Below are positions 15,833 to 24,530 of a stretch of DNA of 48,137 bases, piece after piece. Each line of letters starts with the position of its first letter. Positions within the stretch are counted from its first letter, which is position 1. The stretch is taken from NCBI RefSeq assembly GCF_003335585.1, contig NZ_QBFD01000025.1, positions 41,625-89,761 of the forward strand, in the 5' to 3' direction. The DNA comes from Sulfitobacter sp. DFL-14. Lineage in GTDB: Bacteria; Pseudomonadota; Alphaproteobacteria; Rhodobacterales; Rhodobacteraceae. A program made the translations under genes and the position numbers. The notes beneath the pieces are model-generated. The model was not told the origin of the DNA and did not search any database. It saw only the letters and a list, made by a program, of their open reading frames with translations.

Positions 15833-17137
15833 TCAGCGGCCCTCAAGCGCCTCGATGCGACGCGCCAGGGAGGCGATCAGGGCTTCCTGCGCGCGGGCTT
15901 CGCGCTGCTGGCGGGCAATCGTGCTGTCCTGCTCTGCCGCGCGTTTTTCCTGCTCCAGCGTATACAGCGTCAACTCCTCCACTTTCTTCAGCAGGGTCAT
16001 CTGCATTGCTGTCATATCGACGCCATTGGCCCTGATCTCGGCCTCTGACGGCACCTCCGGCAGATGGCTGTTCGCGTCGATGAAGGCGCGGACCTCGGCC
16101 AGGGGGCGCAGGGCGTAATCCTTGGCAAAGACATAATCTGGCACGTTCATATCGGTGTTGTTCACCACCAGCGTGCCGGTCACCACCACCTCGTCCGGGC
16201 GGCCATTACGGCCCAGGCGCAGCAGGTTGTTGTTGGCAAGGTTGTCGATCTTGAGCGGCGTGTTGCCCCCCGCGATGCCGACGTTCAACCGGCCGGAATC
16301 TTCCTGGTTGCGGAATTCCCAGGTGGTCGGCACCACGCCGTTCTGGCGCAGCCGGAAGGCCGAATCCGAGCCTGCGCCCTGTGCGTCGAACAGGGCGAAT
16401 GAATCGGTGTCAGCCGCCGTGGTCACGATGTGCAGCTTTTCCTCTGGTCCGTTGGTGCCCAGGCCGATGTTGCCGTTATCCACGATCCGCAAGGAGGCGA
16501 AGGGCGCGTCGGCCTCGATGGTAAAGGCGGCAGCGCTGCGAAGGATGGAGAATTCGTTGTGGTTGCCCTGCATCCGCCAGGTCGACGCCGGGTTTCCGGT
16601 CGAGGTGGATTGCTCCAGCCGGATGGAGGGAAAGCTGGGACCGACAACATGCAGTTCCGCCGCCGGCAACATGGTGCCCAGCCCCAGCCTGCCCGAGCTT
16701 GCAAGGAAGAAGGCGTTCTCGGGTGCGCCGCCGGCGATGGTGAAGGGGGTGGTGCCCTCTGTCGTATCCTCCACCGCGAATTTCTCCAGCCCTCCGCTAT
16801 CGTTGTCATTGATCCTCAGCACCCAATCGCGGTCGGGATGGGTGTCCGCTGAAGTGTCGTTGAACTGGATGGTGTGCTGGGTATATTGAAACCGCAGCGT
16901 CACATCGCTTGGAAATACCTCTGCCGAGGTGCAGGTATTGCCAAGGCACAGGCTGCCGTCGATGACACTGTCGTCCTCCACGTAGAGACTGCCGAGCGCC
17001 GGGTTTGTGGCGTCTTTGACCGTCAGGTCACCTTCGATGATCGTATCCTCGGGGATGACCGTCTGTGCCGCGAGCGGCGCAGCGGCGACGGCCAGAATAC
17101 AGGCCAGGGGGTGAAGTAACTTGAGATGTGATTGCAT
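15833..17137 (-). CDS. Exported fibre-like protein with tail-fibre-chaperone-like C-terminus (paralogue 1)
   Basis: The start is ATG 17137 (MQSHLKLLHPLACILAVAAA...), with GGGAG seven bases upstream; it begins a clear signal peptide cut near AQT. The 434-aa protein has the shared architecture of the array: the motif 'SLCLGNTC' (CxGxxC), a 'DWVLRINDNDSGG' block, fibre repeats such as 'GRLGLGTMLPAAELHV' and 'GNIGLGTNGPEEKLHI', and the near-invariant 'WEFRNQEDSGRLNVGIAGGN' block. A C-terminal 'MNVPDYVFAKDYALRPLAEV' to 'MQMTLLKKVEELTLYTLEQE' domain and a coiled coil complete it. That C-terminal type resembles intramolecular chaperone (peptidase S74-like) ends of trimeric fibres. Surface or secreted location is inferred. 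Its 3' end is of the same subtype as paralogue 5. Confidence 0.75.
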   Translation of the reverse strand: MQSHLKLLHPLACILAVAAAPLAAQTVIPEDTIIEGDLTVKDATNPALGSLYVEDDSVIDGSLCLGNTCTSAEVFPSDVTLRFQYTQHTIQFNDTSADTHPDRDWVLRINDNDSGGLEKFAVEDTTEGTTPFTIAGGAPENAFFLASSGRLGLGTMLPAAELHVVGPSFPSIRLEQSTSTGNPASTWRMQGNHNEFSILRSAAAFTIEADAPFASLRIVDNGNIGLGTNGPEEKLHIVTTAADTDSFALFDAQGAGSDSAFRLRQNGVVPTTWEFRNQEDSGRLNVGIAGGNTPLKIDNLANNNLLRLGRNGRPDEVVVTGTLVVNNTDMNVPDYVFAKDYALRPLAEVRAFIDANSHLPEVPSEAEIRANGVDMTAMQMTLLKKVEELTLYTLEQEKRAAEQDSTIARQQREARAQEALIASLARRIEALEGR

Positions 17138-17251
17138 GAACTTGCTCCCGCCGGTCGAAAATTGACCAGCCAAATGATTGGATGAAATTCTCCCTCCCGG
17201 TGCCGGGAAGATGACAAAGGCTAATCCGGGCCCTTACCGCCTGTCAAAAAT

Positions 17252-18463
17252 TCAGCGTTTTTCCAGCACTGTTTCGACCATAGCGCGAAGTTTCGCGATT
17301 TCGGCGCGCTGTGAGTTGATTTCGACGCGCTGTGCGCTGATTTCGCGGTCCTGAGCGATGGTGTGCAGGGTCAGTTCCTCGATCTTTTCAAGCTGGGCCA
17401 TCTGCATCTGCGTCATGTCGAGACCGGTTTCGGCCACCACCGCAGCAGAAGGCACGCCCGGCAGGTGCCCGTTGGCGGCGATGAAGCGGTCCACCTCGGC
17501 CAGCGGTTTCAGATCGTAGCCTTCGGCAAAGACGTAGTCCGGCACGTTCATCTGGCTGTTGTTCACCACCAGCTTGCCGGTGACGATCACCTCATCCGGT
17601 TTGCCGTTGCGGCCCAGTTTGAGCAGGTTGTTATTGGCGGCATTGTCGATCTTGAGCGGGGTGTTGCCGCCCGCGATGCCGACATTCAACCGGCCGGAAT
17701 CCTCCTGATTGCGGAATTCCCAGGTGGTCGGCGTCACCCCGTTCTGCTTGAGGCGGAAGGCCGCGTCAGAGCCGCTGCCCGTCGCTTCGAACAAGGCGAA
17801 AGCGTCGCTGTCCGCTGCGTTGCTCCGGATGTGGAGAAGCTCGTCCGGGTCGCGGGTGCCGATCCCGACGGAACCGTCGGATTCGACAAAGAGCGCGCCC
17901 TCAGGCGCGTCGGCGCTCACCTCGAAAGGAATCCGGAAAGTCTCCAGGTCGACAAGGTAGAAACCAAGTTGGTTCGCGCGCAGATCCCAAGCGTGTAAGG
18001 ACCCACCGGTTTGTTCGAACCGGATCCCGGGTTCGGTGGTGTCGGTGATATGGACTTCCTGCACCGGTATGGCCGTCCCCAGCCCCAGTCTGCCGCTGGA
18101 TGTCACCCGGAGCGCGTTGGTGGGGGCGTCGGCATCGACGCGGAAGGGGACCGTGCCATTGGTCGCGTCCACGACGGAGAAATACTCTTCGCCACCGTCG
18201 TAGGTATCGTTGATCGAGATTCTCCAGTCGTTGTTTGGCAGACCGGCGATGGTTGAATCGTCGTCGAAATGCATGCGCACATTGTTGCCCTTCAGCCGCA
18301 ACTCGTCACCGGCGTTGAGTTCCTCGTCAGCGCAGCCGGGACCGACGCAAAGGAAGTTCCTGATCGTTGGATCGTCGGTCGACAGCAATTCGGCATTGGC
18401 AGCCACGGGTCCCAGCAGGTTCAGCGCAGCGGAAAAGAAGATGGAGGATTTGAAGGTTTTCAA
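17252..18463 (-). CDS. Exported fibre-like protein (paralogue 2), TTG start
   Basis: The frame is open to 18586, but the signal peptide 'KTFKSSIFFSAALNLLGPVA' begins right after a TTG at 18463 with GGGAG exactly seven bases upstream, the same leader spacing as paralogues 1 and 5. TTG is therefore preferred, giving 403 aa. The motif is 'FLCVGPGC'; the block 'DWRISINDTYDGG', fibre repeats 'GRLGLGTAIPVQEVHI' and 'GSVGIGTRDPDELLHI', the 'WEFRNQEDSGRLN' block and a C-terminal 'MNVPDYVFAEGYDLKPLAEV' domain follow. It ends in a coiled coil of short QRxEI repeats. Function unknown; secretion is predicted. Confidence 0.72.
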   Translation of the reverse strand: MKTFKSSIFFSAALNLLGPVAANAELLSTDDPTIRNFLCVGPGCADEELNAGDELRLKGNNVRMHFDDDSTIAGLPNNDWRISINDTYDGGEEYFSVVDATNGTVPFRVDADAPTNALRVTSSGRLGLGTAIPVQEVHITDTTEPGIRFEQTGGSLHAWDLRANQLGFYLVDLETFRIPFEVSADAPEGALFVESDGSVGIGTRDPDELLHIRSNAADSDAFALFEATGSGSDAAFRLKQNGVTPTTWEFRNQEDSGRLNVGIAGGNTPLKIDNAANNNLLKLGRNGKPDEVIVTGKLVVNNSQMNVPDYVFAEGYDLKPLAEVDRFIAANGHLPGVPSAAVVAETGLDMTQMQMAQLEKIEELTLHTIAQDREISAQRVEINSQRAEIAKLRAMVETVLEKR

Positions 18464-18626
18464 GATAATGCTCCCGGCAATAATCGGGGACCCAAAAATA
18501 AGACGTCTGAAACGTTGCAATAATAATATCCGCCGTCCCCGGTGACGGATGCCGGCAAAGTATTGTGAAGCCCGGTGCCCTGTCAAATCTGCCCTTGTCC
18601 GGCGCGTCTGACAGGGCGCGCCCGGT

Positions 18627-19856
18627 TCAGTGGTCGGCGATCAATGTCGCGACCATGCCTTCCAGTTGCGCGATGCGGTCGCGCTGTTCGGCGTTTGCCT
18701 TGCCCAGGTCGATGACATGCAGCGTCAGTTCCTCGATCTTTTCAAGCTGGGCCAGCTGCATCTGCGTCATGTCGAGCCCGGTTTCGGCCACCTCCGTGGC
18801 GGAAGGCACGCCCGGCAGGTGCCCGTTGTCGGCGATAAAGGCGTCAATCTCGGCCAGGGTGGGCAGCTCATACCCCGGCTCAAAAACATAGTCCGGCACG
18901 TTCATGTCGGTGTTGTTGACCACCAATGTGCCGGTCACCACCACCTCATCCGGTTTGCCGTTGCGGCCCAGGCGCAGCAGGTTGTTGTCGGCAAGGTTGT
19001 CGATCTTGAGCGGCGTGTTGCCTCCCGCGATGCCGACGTTCAACCGGCCTGAATCTTCCTGGTTGCGGAATTCCCAGGTGGTGGGGGTCACCCCATTCTG
19101 GCGCAGCAGGAACGCGGCATCGGACCCGGCACCCGCCGCGTCGAACAAGGCAAAGGCATCGGTGTCTTCCGCCAGGGTCACGATGTGCAGTTTCTCCTCC
19201 GGTGCATTGGTGCCCAGCCCGACATTGCCGAGCGGAGAGACATAAAAGCTGTTCTCGGGCGCGCCGGACCGGATGCGAACCGGGCGCTGGTTGGTGTTAC
19301 TAACTTCCCTCAGGGCAAGTTCAAAAGAGCTCGCCTCGATCTTCCAGTCGCTTGGCGTGAACCCGCCCGATCCGTTGCTGGTCAGCCGGATGGAGGGGAC
19401 GTTGTCAGCCGTGCTGACATGCAGGTTTGCCTGGGGAATACGTGTGCCGATGCCGATCCCCGCTTCCGGAATGGCCGCCGTCCCCACGTTTGACACGGCC
19501 AGCGTGTTGTTGGGCGCATCGCCCCAGATCCGGAAAGGCGCGGAATTCGCATCGACATTGCGGATGACAAAGAATTCCTGACCCCCCGCGTTGGTGTCAT
19601 TGGCCTTGATCTCCCAATCGGTGGTGGGAAAGCCTGCGCCAGTGCTGGTGTCTTCCAGAAGGATGCTGATCATGGCCTGCTTGATCTTCAGGACTTTGCC
19701 GTCGAAAACCTCGCCGCTTGCGCAGCCGCCGCCGATGCAGGCGAAACCGTCCACCACCAGATCATCGAGGATCAATTCCTCGCCCGTGGCCGGTCCGGCC
19801 AGAGAGATCGTCGAAATGGTCGCCAGCAAAGCTGCGCTAAAGTGAAAATTGGTCAT
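18627..19856 (-). CDS. Exported fibre-like protein (paralogue 3)
   Basis: It starts at ATG 19856 with a GAGGGA ribosome-binding site and encodes 409 aa with a signal peptide (MTNFHFSAALLATISTISLA). The paired-Cys motif is 'FACIGGGC', followed by 'DWEIKANDTNAGG', fibre repeats 'AGIGIGTRIPQANLHV' and 'GNVGLGTNAPEEKLHI', the conserved 'WEFRNQEDSGRLN' block and the C-terminal domain 'VFEPGYELPTLAEIDAFI' to 'MQLAQLEKIEELTLHVIDL'. It is followed after only 163 bp by the start of paralogue 2, so paralogues 3, 2 and 1 may be one transcript. Function unknown. Confidence 0.75.
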   Translation of the reverse strand: MTNFHFSAALLATISTISLAGPATGEELILDDLVVDGFACIGGGCASGEVFDGKVLKIKQAMISILLEDTSTGAGFPTTDWEIKANDTNAGGQEFFVIRNVDANSAPFRIWGDAPNNTLAVSNVGTAAIPEAGIGIGTRIPQANLHVSTADNVPSIRLTSNGSGGFTPSDWKIEASSFELALREVSNTNQRPVRIRSGAPENSFYVSPLGNVGLGTNAPEEKLHIVTLAEDTDAFALFDAAGAGSDAAFLLRQNGVTPTTWEFRNQEDSGRLNVGIAGGNTPLKIDNLADNNLLRLGRNGKPDEVVVTGTLVVNNTDMNVPDYVFEPGYELPTLAEIDAFIADNGHLPGVPSATEVAETGLDMTQMQLAQLEKIEELTLHVIDLGKANAEQRDRIAQLEGMVATLIADH

Positions 19857-20025
19857 GGTTCAATTGTCCCTCAGTTGGAAATTTCAGGTGCGCTATCGGC
19901 GCTTTGGTCCGGGGCGTGCCTTGAATAATCCTGTTGGCCCGGATGAGATGATTTTCTGCTGCACAAAATAATGCAGCCTTTGCCAGCGGTTGACGTCCGG
20001 TGGAGCGGGTTGGCAGGCGGTCCCG

Positions 20026-20053
20026 CGATGCGCGGCGGCCTGCGGCCTTGATT
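20026..20053 (+). repeat. Dispersed intergenic repeat, copy 1
   Basis: A 28-bp stretch rich in GCGGCC (core GCGCGGCGGCCTGCGGCC) is identical to 29748-29775. Weaker similarity continues for about 50 bp to the right, ending in a shared CCTGACCTTC. Both copies are intergenic and in the same orientation. Confidence 0.75.
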
Positions 20054-20172
20054 TCGCGCTGGGGGAAAGAGCTTGAACCTGACCTTCCCTGCTCTTGCAT
20101 GTTCAATCCGACGCCCCCCTTTCGGGTCAGCCCCCTCGCCCGTCCTGCGGGCGCCAATTGCCGTGAACGGAA

Positions 20173-20203
20173 AAAGGCCCGCCTCCAATTGTGGCGGGCC
20201 TTT
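20173..20203 (-). terminator. Rho-independent terminator of paralogue 4
   Basis: GGCCCGCC and GGCGGGCC pair around a 9-nt loop. Read on the minus strand the stem is followed by TTTTT, about 20 bases beyond the stop of paralogue 4. It separates paralogues 4 and 3 into different transcripts. Confidence 0.75.
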
Positions 20204-20224
20204 CCAGGGTCAGTATCTGACGCT

Positions 20225-21436
20225 TTATTGATCCGCAAGCGACTGGACCACAGCCTCAAGCCGGGCAATGCGGTCTTGCTGTGACGTCAGCGCGGATTCC
20301 TGCGCTTCGATGGTCTTTTGCTGCGCAATGGAATGAAGGGTCAGCTCTTCGATCTTTTCAAGCTGCGCCATCTGCATTTCGGTCATGTTGAGCGCACCGT
20401 CGCTTGCGACCTTCCTGGCCGAAGGCACGCCGGGCAGATGACCGTTCTGATTGATGAAGGCCTCGATCTCGTGCAGGCTGGGCAGGGCATAATCCGGCTC
20501 GAACACGTAATCGGGCACGTTCATGGTGATGTTGTTCACCAGCAATTGGCCGGTCACGACAACCGCGCTGGAATTCGCATTCGTCCCCAGTTTGAGCAGA
20601 TTGTTGTCCGCGCCATTGTTGATCTTCAACGGGGTGTTGCCACCCACCAGTCCCACGTTCAGGTTCCCGGAGTCTTCCTGATTGCGGAACTCCCAGCTTG
20701 ACGCAACAGCGCCGGATTGCTCGATCACAAAGGAAGCATCTGCGGCATCTGACTGGATCAGCACCGTTGCCTCTGTCGAACCGACGCGCTTGACGTGCAG
20801 AGGGGCATCTGCGGTAAGCGTGCCGATCCCGATATCGTTATCTGTGTCAATGGTCAGTGAATTTGATGCGGCACCCGGGCGCACGCGGAATGGCAATGTC
20901 GATCCGTTCGAGGCATCCCGAATGAAGAAGCTGGTTTCATTGCCCGCCAGGTCCCAGATCTGCGCAGCAAAACCGGATGACGTATCCTGTTGTAGCCGCA
21001 ATGTCGGTGTGTCGCCCCGGACGGCATGGATCTCTGTGACCGGGTTCTGCGTTCCGATGCCGATGTCGCCATCACTTTCGACAACCAGCGCATCTGCCCT
21101 TGCACCGGCCTCGACCCGGAAGGGTGTGCGGTTGGCGGTACGGTCTACGAAAGCCAGATAGCTGGCACCGCCATTGGTTGAGTCGTTCGCCTGGATCGCC
21201 CAGTCGTTCGACGGAAAGCTGCCCGAGGTCGATGTGTCATCGAAATGGATCCGCAGATTGTTTTCCTGCAGGCGGATGGTGTCAGAACCGAAGCTGGGGC
21301 TGGCAGGGCAATCAAAGCCGACGCAAAGGCTGCCGTCGACCACGAGATCCTGAGCGGTTGCTGGAATGGCCGTCAGTCCGGCAAGGCTGGTTGCCGCGAA
21401 AAACGCCGCGCGCTGTGTGAGTGTTGTCTTTTTCAT
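20225..21436 (-). CDS. Exported fibre-like protein (paralogue 4)
   Basis: The start is ATG 21436 (MKKTTLTQRAAFFAATSLAG), preceded by AGGGAA; the frame upstream to 21550 is not used. The 403-aa product has a signal peptide ending near ATAQ, the motif 'SLCVGFDC', the block 'DWAIQANDSTNGGASYL', fibre repeats 'GDIGIGTQNPVTEIHA' and 'NDIGIGTLTADAPLHV', 'WEFRNQEDSGNLNVGLVGGN', and the C-terminal domain 'MNVPDYVFEPDYALPSLHEI' plus a coiled coil. It is the most divergent copy in the otherwise conserved block (Asn-Ser-Ser in place of Gly-Lys/Arg-Pro). Function unknown; secretion or surface display is inferred. Confidence 0.75.
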   Translation of the reverse strand: MKKTTLTQRAAFFAATSLAGLTAIPATAQDLVVDGSLCVGFDCPASPSFGSDTIRLQENNLRIHFDDTSTSGSFPSNDWAIQANDSTNGGASYLAFVDRTANRTPFRVEAGARADALVVESDGDIGIGTQNPVTEIHAVRGDTPTLRLQQDTSSGFAAQIWDLAGNETSFFIRDASNGSTLPFRVRPGAASNSLTIDTDNDIGIGTLTADAPLHVKRVGSTEATVLIQSDAADASFVIEQSGAVASSWEFRNQEDSGNLNVGLVGGNTPLKINNGADNNLLKLGTNANSSAVVVTGQLLVNNITMNVPDYVFEPDYALPSLHEIEAFINQNGHLPGVPSARKVASDGALNMTEMQMAQLEKIEELTLHSIAQQKTIEAQESALTSQQDRIARLEAVVQSLADQ

Positions 21437-21674
21437 GATGTTCCCTGACTTCATCGCATCAATAGGTTGTTTAAAAAACTCAGCAAAAATGGCTGAGGTC
21501 ACAGATTCGTTGTTATTGCCACAATGTACCCGGTTTTGACACATTTTCAAAATTTTACGTTAAACGCCTGAATCTGTTATCTTATTGAATGTCAAAAGGA
21601 ATCTGCGCCGGTCAGCACGGAATGATCAGCCGGAGAAATCCGGCCGAAAATATTCAACGCCTGGTTGTTTTGAT

Positions 21675-22931
21675 TCAATCCAGAAGTGTTTCCAGCCGGG
21701 CGATCCTGTCTTCCAGTTCCGCCATCCGCGCCAGTTTGGCCTCCTGCTCCAGCGTATACAGCGTCAGTTCCTCGACTTTTTTCAGCAGCGCCATCTGCAT
21801 CGCGGTCATGTTCACGCCATCGGCCTTGATCTCGGCCTCTGACGGCACATCCGGCAGGTGGGAATGCGCGTCGATGAACGCCTGGACCTCGGCCAGCGGG
21901 CGCAGGGCATAGCCGTCACTGAACACGTAATCCGGCACATTCAGCTGCGTGTTGTTCACCACCAGCTTGCCGGTGATATGCACCTCGTCCGGGCGGCCGT
22001 TGCGGCCCAGCAGCATCAGGTTGTTATTGGCGGCATTGTCGATCTTGAACGGCGTGTTCCCCCCGGCCAGCCCGACATTCAACCGGCCTGAATCCTGCTG
22101 GTTGCGGAATTCCCAGATGGTGGGGGTCGCCCCGTTCTGCTTGAGGCGAAATGCGGAATCGGAGCCGCTACCCGCCGCTTCGAACAGCGCGAAGGCGTCC
22201 GTATTGGAGCCATTGGAACGGATGTGAAGCAGCTCCTGAGGCAAGCTGGTGCCGAGGCCGACAAAACCGCTTTCGTCGATATGGAACGAAAAGGTGGGGG
22301 CATTGCGGTCAATCTGAAACGGTATCGTGGCGGCGGTGATGTCATTGATGGAGAATATGGTCTGGCCTTTGACCTCCCAGGTCTGGGCTGGCAAAAATCC
22401 ACCGCTGCCGATCTGTTGCAACCGCAGGCCGGGGCCAAAAAGCCCGGCCGCGTGCAGCATGGATTGAGGCAGCATGGTGCCAAAGCCGACCTGACCTGTA
22501 TCGGCAACCCAAAGCGCATTGTCCGGCGCACCGCCCGCTACGGTAAAGGGCACGGTGCCCGCATCAATATCTTCGATGGAAAAGCGGTCAATGCCGCCCG
22601 CGCTGGTCAGCGCGCTGTCATTGACCATCAGGCGCCAGTCGCGGGACGGATACCCTGAAATCCAGGGCTGATCATCAAAATAGATGGAGGTTTCCGTGGC
22701 CTTGAGTTTCATCACGCTCTCAGCCGAAAAACTTTCGGCAAAGAGGCACCGCCAGCCGACACAGAGATTGCCGTTCAGAACAGTATCGTCATCCACCCAC
22801 AGATCGGGTCGCGACACATCGTAGTCAGAAATATTGACACCTTCGTAAAACACATCCTCTGCCCCTGCCGGAAGCGCGGCAAGCGCGGATATCAGAAACA
22901 ACGTATATTGCGACATGCGGTGAATGATCAT
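21675..22931 (-). CDS. Exported fibre-like protein (paralogue 5)
   Basis: The start is ATG 22931 (MIIHRMSQYTLFLISALAAL), seven bases after GGGAG, giving 418 aa with a signal peptide. The motif is 'NLCVGWRC', followed by 'DWRLMVNDSALTSAGG', repeats 'GQVGFGTMLPQSMLHA' and 'GFVGLGTSLPQELLHI', the 'WEFRNQQDSGRLNVGLAGGN' block and the C-terminal 'MNVPDYVFSDGYALRPLAEV' to 'MQMALLKKVEELTLYTLEQE' domain. That 3' part is much closer to paralogue 1 than to its neighbours. It is the first gene of the array in the direction of transcription, and a tandem 16-bp repeat lies about 90-120 bp upstream. Confidence 0.75.
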   Translation of the reverse strand: MIIHRMSQYTLFLISALAALPAGAEDVFYEGVNISDYDVSRPDLWVDDDTVLNGNLCVGWRCLFAESFSAESVMKLKATETSIYFDDQPWISGYPSRDWRLMVNDSALTSAGGIDRFSIEDIDAGTVPFTVAGGAPDNALWVADTGQVGFGTMLPQSMLHAAGLFGPGLRLQQIGSGGFLPAQTWEVKGQTIFSINDITAATIPFQIDRNAPTFSFHIDESGFVGLGTSLPQELLHIRSNGSNTDAFALFEAAGSGSDSAFRLKQNGATPTIWEFRNQQDSGRLNVGLAGGNTPFKIDNAANNNLMLLGRNGRPDEVHITGKLVVNNTQLNVPDYVFSDGYALRPLAEVQAFIDAHSHLPDVPSEAEIKADGVNMTAMQMALLKKVEELTLYTLEQEAKLARMAELEDRIARLETLLD

Positions 22932-23018
22932 GGGCAGGCTCCCGTTCACGGGCACCACCCCGGGTCAGGGGGCTGGCGCTAAATGGATTTTGTAAAAATT
23001 CCGCCATCCCAGAGGGCG

Positions 23019-23050
23019 GATGCATCTGTCTAACGATGCATCTATCTAAC
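23019..23050 (-). promoter_or_regulatory. Tandem 16-bp repeat upstream of the paralogue array
   Basis: GATGCATCTGTCTAAC (23019-23034) is followed directly by GATGCATCTATCTAAC (23035-23050), one mismatch apart. It lies between paralogue 5 and the kinase gene, upstream of the array start at 22931, a position suited to an operator or activator site. No regulator is identified. Confidence 0.45.
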
Positions 23051-23147
23051 ACCGTGAAATCGGGACCTGTCAAATTTCCATGCAAGGCCTGTTGCGCCCC
23101 ATGGGTGCCAGTGCCGCTTCGGCGGGCGCGAAGTCTCTGCCCGCCTG

Positions 23148-24473
23148 CTACCGCGCGATCACGATATCCGCGCGCAATCCACCCAGCCGCGTCGATTCCC
23201 CCAGCCGCAGCACGCCGCCATGGGCGCGGGCGATATCCGTGGCAATCGCCAGACCCAGCCCCACGCCGCTGCCCTTGTCCTGATTGCGCGCGGGGTCAAG
23301 GCGGCTGAAGGGTTTGACCGCTTCCACCCGCTGCGCTTCGGGAATGCCCGGGCCGTCGTCCTCCACCCGGATGCGCAGGGTCTTGTCGCTGAGCATAACG
23401 GAAACCTCGGCGCGCGCGCCATAGCGCACCGCGTTGGAGACAAGGTTGTCCACCGCGCGCCGGATCGCGATGCGCCGCAGCTTGACGGTGCCGGTGCCCT
23501 CCCCCTCGGGCGGCAACAGGGTCACGTCCCGCCCTGCCCGCCTGGCCTCTTCCACCACCTCGGCCATCAGGGCATGGGGGTCCACCCGCTCCGGCTCGCC
23601 CTCTGCCGCGCCCTTGGCGAAGTTCAGGAATTCGTCCAGCATCCGCTGCATGTCCTCCACATCCTGCAAAAGTGCCGCGGCTTCCTCGTCCTCCAGCATC
23701 GACAGGCTCAACCGCATCCGGGTGAGTGGCGTGCGCAGATCGTGGCTGACCCCGGACAGCATCAGCGTGCGCTGTTCCATCTGCCGTTCAATCCGCGCGC
23801 GCATGTCGAGAAACGCATTGCCCGCCGCGCGGATCTCGACCGCGCCCGAGGGGCTGTAGGGTTCATGGCGTCCCCGGCCAAAGGCTTCTGACGCCCGGGC
23901 CAGCCGTTTGATCGGGCGCAGCTGATTGCGCAGGTAGATCGAGGCGATCAGGCTGAGGACCACACCGAAAAACACCGTGTAGACAAACAATTGATGCGGA
24001 TTTGCCGCCGAGATGCGCCGCCGGTCGAAACGCAGCTTCAACGGCCCCTTGCCGGTCTCAAGGTAAAGATCGACCAGCCCGCCATCGCTCAGATCGACGG
24101 CCCGGTATTCCGGCAGCCGCGCGGCCAGACGCCGCGCCAGCACCCGGCCCGAATAATCGTACCACAGATAGCTGTTGGTGCCGGGCATATCCGCCGCCGG
24201 CACCGGCGTCACCGCGATATCAAGTCGGCCAAGGCGCTGCCGGACCGCAGCGGGCACATCGGCACGGTCCGGGGTTTCCGCCACAACGTCCAGCACCTGC
24301 GCCAGTTCGCGCAGGACCGTATCGGTCATCTGGGTGGTGACACCTTCGAAATGCCTCTGGGCAAAAATCACCACCACCACAAGCTGCAACAACACCACCG
24401 GCAACAGCAGGATCAGCGCAGCGCGCCCATAGATGCCACGCGGCACATAGCGTTTGAGCCAGACAAAGAACAT
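23148..24473 (-). CDS. Two-component sensor histidine kinase (EnvZ-like)
   Basis: The 441-aa product has a transmembrane helix at about residues 15-37, a periplasmic sensor region to about residue 165, a second membrane helix ('FVYTVFFGVVLSLIASIYL'), a HAMP segment ('LRPIKRLARASEAFGRG'), a HisKA H-box 'SGVSHDLRTPLTRMRLSLSM' and a HATPase_c domain with N-box 'DNLVSNAVRYG' and G-boxes 'VEDDGPGIP' and 'GSGVGLGLAIA'. It autophosphorylates the H-box His and passes phosphate to a response regulator. No regulator gene lies next to it in the window, although one may be encoded elsewhere. The domain layout matches EnvZ-type kinases. Confidence 0.92.
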   Translation of the reverse strand: MFFVWLKRYVPRGIYGRAALILLLPVVLLQLVVVVIFAQRHFEGVTTQMTDTVLRELAQVLDVVAETPDRADVPAAVRQRLGRLDIAVTPVPAADMPGTNSYLWYDYSGRVLARRLAARLPEYRAVDLSDGGLVDLYLETGKGPLKLRFDRRRISAANPHQLFVYTVFFGVVLSLIASIYLRNQLRPIKRLARASEAFGRGRHEPYSPSGAVEIRAAGNAFLDMRARIERQMEQRTLMLSGVSHDLRTPLTRMRLSLSMLEDEEAAALLQDVEDMQRMLDEFLNFAKGAAEGEPERVDPHALMAEVVEEARRAGRDVTLLPPEGEGTGTVKLRRIAIRRAVDNLVSNAVRYGARAEVSVMLSDKTLRIRVEDDGPGIPEAQRVEAVKPFSRLDPARNQDKGSGVGLGLAIATDIARAHGGVLRLGESTRLGGLRADIVIAR

Positions 24474-24530
24474 GGCTAGACCTTAGCCAGCGCCCGACCG
24501 GCGCGAAAGCCGAAATGAAAGGTCCCGCCG

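Larger units (their letters stand above)
19857..20224. other. Intergenic region between paralogues 4 and 3
   Basis: This 368-bp gap contains the terminator of paralogue 4 (20173-20203), a copy of a dispersed repeat whose core (20026-20053) recurs at 29748-29775, and presumably the promoter of paralogue 3. No gene is convincing in it. Confidence 0.6.

Noticed and set aside
14706..22931. Fibre-like paralogues as tail genes of element B
   Set aside because: They lie outside the attR-like repeat, each has a Sec signal peptide, and they are separated from the phage genes by chromosomal-type genes. They are therefore unlikely to be virion tail fibres.
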